Below, in pieces: positions 11,535 to 12,721 of a stretch of 12,721 nt of DNA. The notes under the pieces are model-generated. The model did no database searches. It had not been told where the DNA came from and saw only the letters and a list, made by a program, of their open reading frames with translations. The translations under genes were made by a program, and so were the position numbers. This DNA comes from Clostridia bacterium (GTDB taxonomy: Bacteria; Bacillota; Clostridia; Oscillospirales; Acutalibacteraceae). Position 1 is the first letter of the stretch. Each line of letters begins with the position of its first letter. The stretch is from the NCBI GenBank assembly GCA_900755995.1, contig CAAEIM010000214.1:1-12721 (forward strand), given 5' to 3'.

Positions 11535-12721
11535 TTACAGCACGGTAACTGTGCTTGCAATAAACTGCTGAAGGAAGGTAACATCAGCTACATCAACCTT
11601 GCCGTCCTTGTCGGTGTCGGCTACTGTGTCATAGTAATCTGTACCTGCTTTTGCAAGCTCAATCTGGATTGCCGTTACATCGTTTACGTCAATCTTTCCG
11701 TCATTGTTCATATCGCCAACGGTTTCAGTTTCTTTCTTTTCCTCAGCTACTATGTACAGGCTGAAATGCTCTGTATGGAATACAAGATTGCCGTCTGTAT
11801 ATACTGCGTTCATATCGGTGAGAGTATTGTCGCTCTCAACTCTGTACACCTTTGCGTTTTCGTTATCGCAGGGGATTTTTACCTCAGCCATACCCTCATG
11901 CTGTACCTTTTCACCGTCTTTAGTAAGTGAAATATCGTAAAGATTTTTAACTGTTTCTGTGCCGCCGAGGAGCGTATTTGCTTCACTGATGCTCTGCTCA
12001 TCGGTTATCTCACTTACAGCAAGGTCTGCGTCTGCCTTTGCAATTACGCTTATGCCGCTGTTGCTGTCATTGTGAATGTAGTTTTCGTTATCCAGTGCAA
12101 CAAAGGTAAAGCCGTTATCTGTAGCATATCTCTCAGCCTCTGTGCCTGCTGTGCCATAAATGGTAAAACCGTTGACTTTATTTTCACTATCAATATATCC
12201 TAATGCCTGATCGCCAATGTATGTTACACTTTCTGGGATTGTTACGCTTGCAAGGCTTGTACAGCCCATAAATGCACCACTACCAATACCTGTTACACTA
12301 TCTGGGATTATTACGCTTGTCAGGCTTATACAGCCCCAAAATGCAGACTGCAAAATGCTTGTTACGCTGTTGGGGATTGTTATGCTTGTAAGGCTTGTAC
12401 AGTCACTAAATACAGCAAATTCAATGTATGTTACACTATCTGGGATTGTTACGTTTGTCAGGCTTGTACAACCCCCAAATGCAAACTGACCAATGCTTGT
12501 TACGCTGTTGGGGATTGTTATGCTTGCAAGGTTTGTACAGCCTCCAAATGCATTAACACCAATCCGTGTTAAGTTCTCCGGAAGTATTACACTTGCAAGG
12601 CTCGTACAGTCACGAAATGCACTCTCGCCAATGCTTATTACGCTGTCAGGGATTGTTACGCTTGTCAAGCTTGTACAACCCCTAAATGCATCACGTCTAA
12701 TGCTCGTTACGCTGTCGGGGA
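11535..12721 (-). CDS. BspA-like leucine-rich-repeat protein with C-terminal dockerin (5' end outside window)
   Basis: The frame stays open to the window edge, so the N-terminus and signal peptide are missing; the TTG at 12668 is not the real start because the repeats continue upstream of it. Order from the N-terminal side: seven 23-residue BspA/TpLRR (LRR_5) repeats of the form PDSVTSIG--AF-GCTSLTSVTI, plus a partial eighth; a capping segment (GFTIYGTAGTEAERYATDNG); a roughly 110-residue domain beginning SGISVIAKAD; and a type I dockerin (11538-11720). The dockerin carries two Ca2+-binding segments, GDMNNDGKIDVNDV and DTDKDGKVDVADV, each of the D-N/D-DG-D-D pattern. Dockerins attach secreted proteins to cohesin-bearing scaffolds; BspA repeats mediate surface adhesion in other bacteria. 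The likely role is a secreted scaffold- or surface-attached binding protein; the ligand is unknown. Confidence 0.9.
   Translation of the reverse strand, partial: PDSVTSIRRDAFRGCTSLTSVTIPDSVISIGESAFRDCTSLASVILPENLTRIGVNAFGGCTNLASITIPNSVTSIGQFAFGGCTSLTNVTIPDSVTYIEFAVFSDCTSLTSITIPNSVTSILQSAFWGCISLTSVIIPDSVTGIGSGAFMGCTSLASVTIPESVTYIGDQALGYIDSENKVNGFTIYGTAGTEAERYATDNGFTFVALDNENYIHNDSNSGISVIAKADADLAVSEITDEQSISEANTLLGGTETVKNLYDISLTKDGEKVQHEGMAEVKIPCDNENAKVYRVESDNTLTDMNAVYTDGNLVFHTEHFSLYIVAEEKKETETVGDMNNDGKIDVNDVTAIQIELAKAGTDYYDTVADTDKDGKVDVADVTFLQQFIASTVTVL
12237..12721 (-). repeat. 69-bp tandem repeats encoding leucine-rich repeats
   Basis: Seven consecutive 69-bp units (23 codons each, boundaries at 12719, 12650, 12581, 12512, 12443, 12374, 12305 and 12237), highly alike in DNA, for example GTTACGCTGT and CAGGCTTGTACAG motifs recurring at fixed period. 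They run past the window end. The near-identity suggests recent expansion. Confidence 0.9.

Noticed and set aside
12217..12489. Plus-strand ORF of 90 residues opposite the LRR gene
   Set aside because: It is a mirror of the repetitive minus-strand gene; its repeats only reflect the 69-bp units and it has no ribosome binding site.
12666..12668. TTG as the start of the LRR protein
   Set aside because: The same frame continues upstream to the window edge with another full leucine-rich repeat, so the real start is outside the window.
12237..12721. CRISPR or satellite array with 69-bp period
   Set aside because: The period is exactly 23 codons of an open frame encoding BspA-type leucine-rich repeats.

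Overview
The window looks like a chromosomal segment of a low-to-moderate GC, Gram-positive, endospore-lineage Clostridia. It is most likely a gut member of the Oscillospiraceae/Ruminococcus group. The grounds are a complete spoIIAA-spoIIAB-sigF operon, strong GGAGG-type ribosome binding sites with sigma-A promoters (TTGACA/TATAAT-like), and a BspA-type leucine-rich-repeat protein ending in a type I dockerin, a module typical of ruminococci and cellulolytic clostridia. The species is inference. No tRNA, rRNA, CRISPR, transposase or phage gene was seen.

Layout. 1-194: a palindrome-dense intergenic element made of several successive hairpins. 195-1244 (+): FkbM-family methyltransferase, converging on and overlapping by 4 bp an unknown four-helix membrane protein (1241-1825, -). 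1920-2028: a 32-bp direct repeat and a terminator. 2048-3514 (-): membrane-anchored zinc-ribbon protein with an Asn/Gln-rich tandem-repeat linker. 3665-3896: a strong promoter and a roughly 190-nt leader ahead of mgtE. The leader carries a possible 27-residue ORF, long-range base pairing and a hairpin that covers the mgtE ribosome binding site and start codon. 3896-5263 (+): MgtE Mg2+ transporter. 5403-6101 (-): YoaK/DUF1275 membrane protein. 6186-6793 (-): HD-domain hydrolase broken by a frameshift, behind a D-2-hydroxyacid dehydrogenase (6801-7748, -). 7795-7844: two divergent promoters sharing one palindromic -35 box. 7863-8582 (+): HAD hydrolase. 8722-10162 (+): the sporulation operon spoIIAA-spoIIAB-sigF, in which sigF appears to lack a normal start codon. 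10323-11268 (-): an sdpR-sdpI-like autorepressor/immunity pair with its promoter and a 34-bp palindromic operator. 11445-11492: a second copy of part of the element found at the window start. 11535-12721 (-): C-terminal part of the BspA-like dockerin protein, cut by the window edge.

Working together: SpoIIAA (anti-anti-sigma), SpoIIAB (anti-sigma kinase) and SigF form the classic forespore partner-switching module. The ArsR-type regulator and SdpI form a self-contained signal/immunity operon with no toxin gene nearby. The other genes look like independent one- or two-gene transcription units, most with their own promoter and terminator. The most promising undescribed element is the mgtE leader RNA.
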